Below, piece by piece: positions 62,116-64,000 of a DNA stretch of 64,000 nt; the stretch's first letter is position 1, and every line of letters starts with the position of its first letter. This stretch comes from Limivicinus sp963617275 (GTDB lineage: Bacteria; Bacillota; Clostridia; Oscillospirales; Oscillospiraceae), in NCBI GenBank assembly GCA_963617275.1, contig CAVENX010000020.1, positions 124,001 to 188,000 of the forward strand, given 5' to 3'. Position numbers and translations under genes: made by a program. Under the pieces are notes generated by a model that was not told the origin of the DNA, ran no database searches, and saw nothing but the letters and a program-made list of their open reading frames with translations.

Positions 62116-62214
62116 AACGATTATAGCAATATTTTCCGTAGCTCATTCCTTCTTTCAATATACACGCCGTAACACCGAGACAAAAGTTTTGCGCTTATAT
62201 TATGCGTCGTGTTT

Positions 62215-62232
62215 AGTTAGCTTTCGCTAACT
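62215..62232. promoter_or_regulatory. DtxR-type operator 1
   Basis: AGTTAGC-TTTC-GCTAACT, a perfect 7-4-7 palindrome, overlapping the transcription start of the HMA gene. Confidence 0.8.
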
Positions 62233-62236
62233 CTGA

Positions 62237-62265
62237 TAGTAATACTTATTATACTGATTTGTCAA
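62237..62265 (-). promoter_or_regulatory. Promoter of the HMA-domain gene
   Basis: Reverse strand TTGACA, a 17-base spacer and TTACTA, directly before operator 1. Confidence 0.5.
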
Positions 62266-62382
62266 GGGGTTTCAAGCAAATTTTTAAAGAAAGGCAGAAA
62301 AGCAAATCTGGCTCACAAGGCCGCTGACATACTGGCCAAAAGCTCCCGGCATAAAACGACAAAAAATTTTTAAAAAAAGTAT

Positions 62383-62410
62383 TGACAAAATCGCAAAAGG
62401 TCGTTATTAT
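62383..62410 (+). promoter_or_regulatory. Promoter of the feo operon
   Basis: A perfect TTGACA, a 16-base spacer and TATTAT. Operator 2 covers the transcription start. Confidence 0.8.
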
Positions 62411-62418
62411 GTATCTAT

Positions 62419-62436
62419 GGTTAGCGTGAGCTAACT
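62419..62436. promoter_or_regulatory. DtxR-type operator 2
   Basis: GGTTAGC-GTGA-GCTAACT palindrome at the feo transcription start. Confidence 0.85.
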
Positions 62437-62451
62437 AAAATTCAGTTCTGC

Positions 62452-62469
62452 GGTTAGTTGTATCTAACC
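62452..62469. promoter_or_regulatory. DtxR-type operator 3
   Basis: GGTTAG-TTGTAT-CTAACC palindrome in the feoA leader, 33 bases (about three turns) after operator 2. Confidence 0.75.
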
Positions 62470-62499
62470 AAAGAATAATTCTGAATCAGGTGAGAGATT

Positions 62500-62712
62500 A
62501 TGAATTTGACGAATGCAGAAGAAGGCAAGGAATACATCATTCAGCGTATCCAGACGGATGACGAGGAGTTGGATGCTTTTCTGTTTTCTCTGGGCTGTTT
62601 CAGCGGCGAACCCATCACGGTTGTTGCCCGCCGTAAAGGCAGCTGCACTGTATCGGTAAAAGACGGCAGATACAGTATTGACGATCAGCTGGCACAGGCT
62701 ATTATCATCTGA
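62500..62712 (+). CDS. feoA: Ferrous iron transport protein FeoA
   Basis: The 70-residue SH3-like protein begins MNLTNAEEGKEYIIQRIQTD and contains LFSLGCFSGEPITVVARRKG, the FeoA fold. It is normal length. It supports the FeoB channel at the membrane. The gene follows a strong promoter with two DtxR-type boxes, so it should be made when iron is low. Confidence 0.92.
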   Translation: MNLTNAEEGKEYIIQRIQTDDEELDAFLFSLGCFSGEPITVVARRKGSCTVSVKDGRYSIDDQLAQAIII

Positions 62713-62758
62713 GGGTGATAATAGACTTGGCAAATATGCTGATTGTTTTTTGCGTAAA

Positions 62759-62776
62759 GGTTAGCGCGAGCTAACC
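62759..62776. promoter_or_regulatory. DtxR-type operator 4 between feoA and feoB
   Basis: GGTTAGC-GCGA-GCTAACC is the most symmetric of the four boxes. A possible weak promoter (TTGGCA at 62727) lies before it, so feoB may have its own iron-controlled start. Confidence 0.8.
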
Positions 62777-62838
62777 AATGCTCATGTTTCATAAGGCGAT
62801 CCTGCCAGAATATCGAATGCAAGAGGAGGAGTTAAGAA

Positions 62839-64000
62839 ATGAGAATTGCTTTTGCAGGCAATCCCAACAGCGGTAAAACAACCATGTACAACGCCCTTAC
62901 GGGCCGCAACGAAAAGGTCGGCAACTGGGCGGGCGTTACCGTAGACAAAAAAGAGGCTCTGATAAAGAAAGCCTATGCCGGAGATCAGGAACTGATTGCC
63001 GTTGACCTTCCCGGCGCTTATTCAATGTCCCCTTTCACATCGGAAGAAAGCATCACCAGCTCTTATGTAAGAAACGAAAATCCCGATGCAATTATTAATA
63101 TTGTCGATGCCACTAACCTGAGCCGTTCATTATTCTTTACTACACAGCTCCTTGAGCTTGGTATCCCCGTTGTCGTTGCGCTGAACAAACACGACCTGAA
63201 CGAGAAAAAGCAGAACAAGGTTGACGTTGCCTCTCTTTCCAGACAGCTTGGCTGCCCAGTTGTAGACACCACTTCCACCACGGGTGACGGTCTGAAGCAG
63301 GTCGTAGCGGAAGCTGCGGCTCTTAATGGTCACGGACAGAAGGCTCCCTATCATCAGGGTGATATCGACCTCACAAGCAAAGAGGCTGTCGAGGAAGCCG
63401 ACCGCAAGAGATTTGAATATGTTGACAAAATCGTTGCATCCGTTGAGAGCAGAAAGGTTCTGACCAAGAACAAGAACTCGCAGGATAACATTGATGCCGT
63501 TCTTACCCACCCCGTTTTCGGTCTTATAATTTTTGCCGGTGTGATGTTCCTCGTCTTTCAGATTTCTCAGGCATGGGTCGGTCCTTGGATCGCCGATTAT
63601 CTGGTGGGTCTGCTTGAAGCGTTCCAGGAATGGGTCGGCAGTCTTGTCGAAAACGCCGCTCCTATCCTGCAGGCACTGCTGGTAGACGGTATCATCGGCG
63701 GTGTAATAGCCGTTGTCGGTTTCCTGCCGCTGGTCATGGTCATGTACTTCCTGATTTCCCTGCTTGAAGACTGCGGCTATATGGCACGCGCTACGGTAGT
63801 TCTGGATCCTATCTTTAAAAAAGTCGGCCTTTCCGGTAAATCCGTTATTCCTTTCGTCGTCGGCACCGGCTGCGGCATCCCCGGCATTATGGCCTGCCGT
63901 ACCATCCGCAACGAGCGTGAGCGCCGCGCTACCGCTATGCTGACTCCGTTTATGCCCTGCGGCGCAAAGCTTCCTGTTATCGCACTTTTCTCCGGCGCTT
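62839..64000 (+). CDS. feoB: Ferrous iron transporter FeoB, N-terminal part
   Basis: The ATG at 62839 follows GGAGGAG. The G domain starts RIAFAGNPNSGKTTMYNAL (G1) with VDLPGAYSM (G3) and LNKHDL (G4). The membrane part begins near residue 225, with VVGTGCGIPGIM and FMPCGAKLPVI, the conserved Cys-containing gate motifs. It runs off the window at codon 387 (family length about 650-750). It imports Fe2+ through the membrane with FeoA. Confidence 0.97.
   Translation, partial: MRIAFAGNPNSGKTTMYNALTGRNEKVGNWAGVTVDKKEALIKKAYAGDQELIAVDLPGAYSMSPFTSEESITSSYVRNENPDAIINIVDATNLSRSLFFTTQLLELGIPVVVALNKHDLNEKKQNKVDVASLSRQLGCPVVDTTSTTGDGLKQVVAEAAALNGHGQKAPYHQGDIDLTSKEAVEEADRKRFEYVDKIVASVESRKVLTKNKNSQDNIDAVLTHPVFGLIIFAGVMFLVFQISQAWVGPWIADYLVGLLEAFQEWVGSLVENAAPILQALLVDGIIGGVIAVVGFLPLVMVMYFLISLLEDCGYMARATVVLDPIFKKVGLSGKSVIPFVVGTGCGIPGIMACRTIRNERERRATAMLTPFMPCGAKLPVIALFSGA

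Overview
The window looks like a chromosome segment of a spore-forming, anaerobic clostridial Firmicute, probably of the Oscillospiraceae/Ruminococcaceae type. The signs are spore-coat cotJ genes, NrdR, the DUF4317, YitT, DUF421 and DUF4363 families, 2-hydroxyacyl-CoA dehydratase-type iron-sulfur proteins, an EFR1-type ferredoxin, strong AGGAGG ribosome binding sites and sigma-A promoters. No species name can be justified from sequence reading alone.

Layout. 0-4.4 kb: a divergent catabolic cluster (aconitase X, a 2Fe-2S flavin reductase and a phytoene-dehydrogenase-like flavoprotein) facing a FadR-type GntR regulator, with TGGT-N3-ACCA operators at both promoters. 4.4-17 kb: an acyltransferase, NrdR, a DUF421/DUF4363 pair, an amino-sugar operon (NagB-like, GlmM, hexapeptide protein), an ECF-transporter-like operon whose two ATPases have degenerate motifs, a GT-C glycosyltransferase and DUF4317. 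17-27 kb: YitT, a molybdenum-hydroxylase accessory trio (MocA-ModE fusion, phosphatase-HD fusion, XdhC), TSCPD, YgjV, asparaginase, MazG, and a DUF5058/membrane/M20 peptidase operon. 27-28.5 kb: inserted debris, tRNA-Arg(CCT), a fused cotJA-cotJB gene and the first third of cotJC.

28.46-43.13 kb: the main discovery. A 14,670-bp element splits cotJC inside its metal-binding motif. It carries a large serine recombinase beside attL, a small candidate partner protein, a 59-repeat CRISPR array, a complete type I-C cas operon (cas3-cas5c-cas8c-cas7-cas4-cas1-cas2) and a Fic remnant. Joining the two ends at the shared GGTA restores cotJC in frame as a 197-residue protein. The same joining of the element ends gives a 48-bp attP with 21-bp arms that match at 19 of 21 positions. 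The architecture resembles the sigK skin element, here with a CRISPR-Cas system as cargo. Whether it is excised during sporulation is an inference.

43.5-48.9 kb: a mosaic of prophage and conjugative-element fragments: a minor head protein with an HEYGH metalloprotease tail, a possible immunity protein, holin, lysozyme, an NlpC/P60 fragment and a tape-measure fragment. A roughly 245-bp piece also occurs inverted at 27 kb. 48.9-57.3 kb: a TetR regulator divergent from a large iron-sulfur flavoprotein, HypA, HypB, two 2-hydroxyacyl-CoA dehydratase-family subunits and a DNA-repair methyltransferase. 57.4-61.3 kb: a frameshifted LysR gene, MgtC, a second LysR gene and an EFR1 ferredoxin. 61.3-64 kb: a ferrous-iron regulon (DtxR-type regulator, heavy-metal-domain protein, FeoA, FeoB) with four GTTAGC/GCTAAC palindromes. 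FeoB runs off the right end and aconitase X off the left end.
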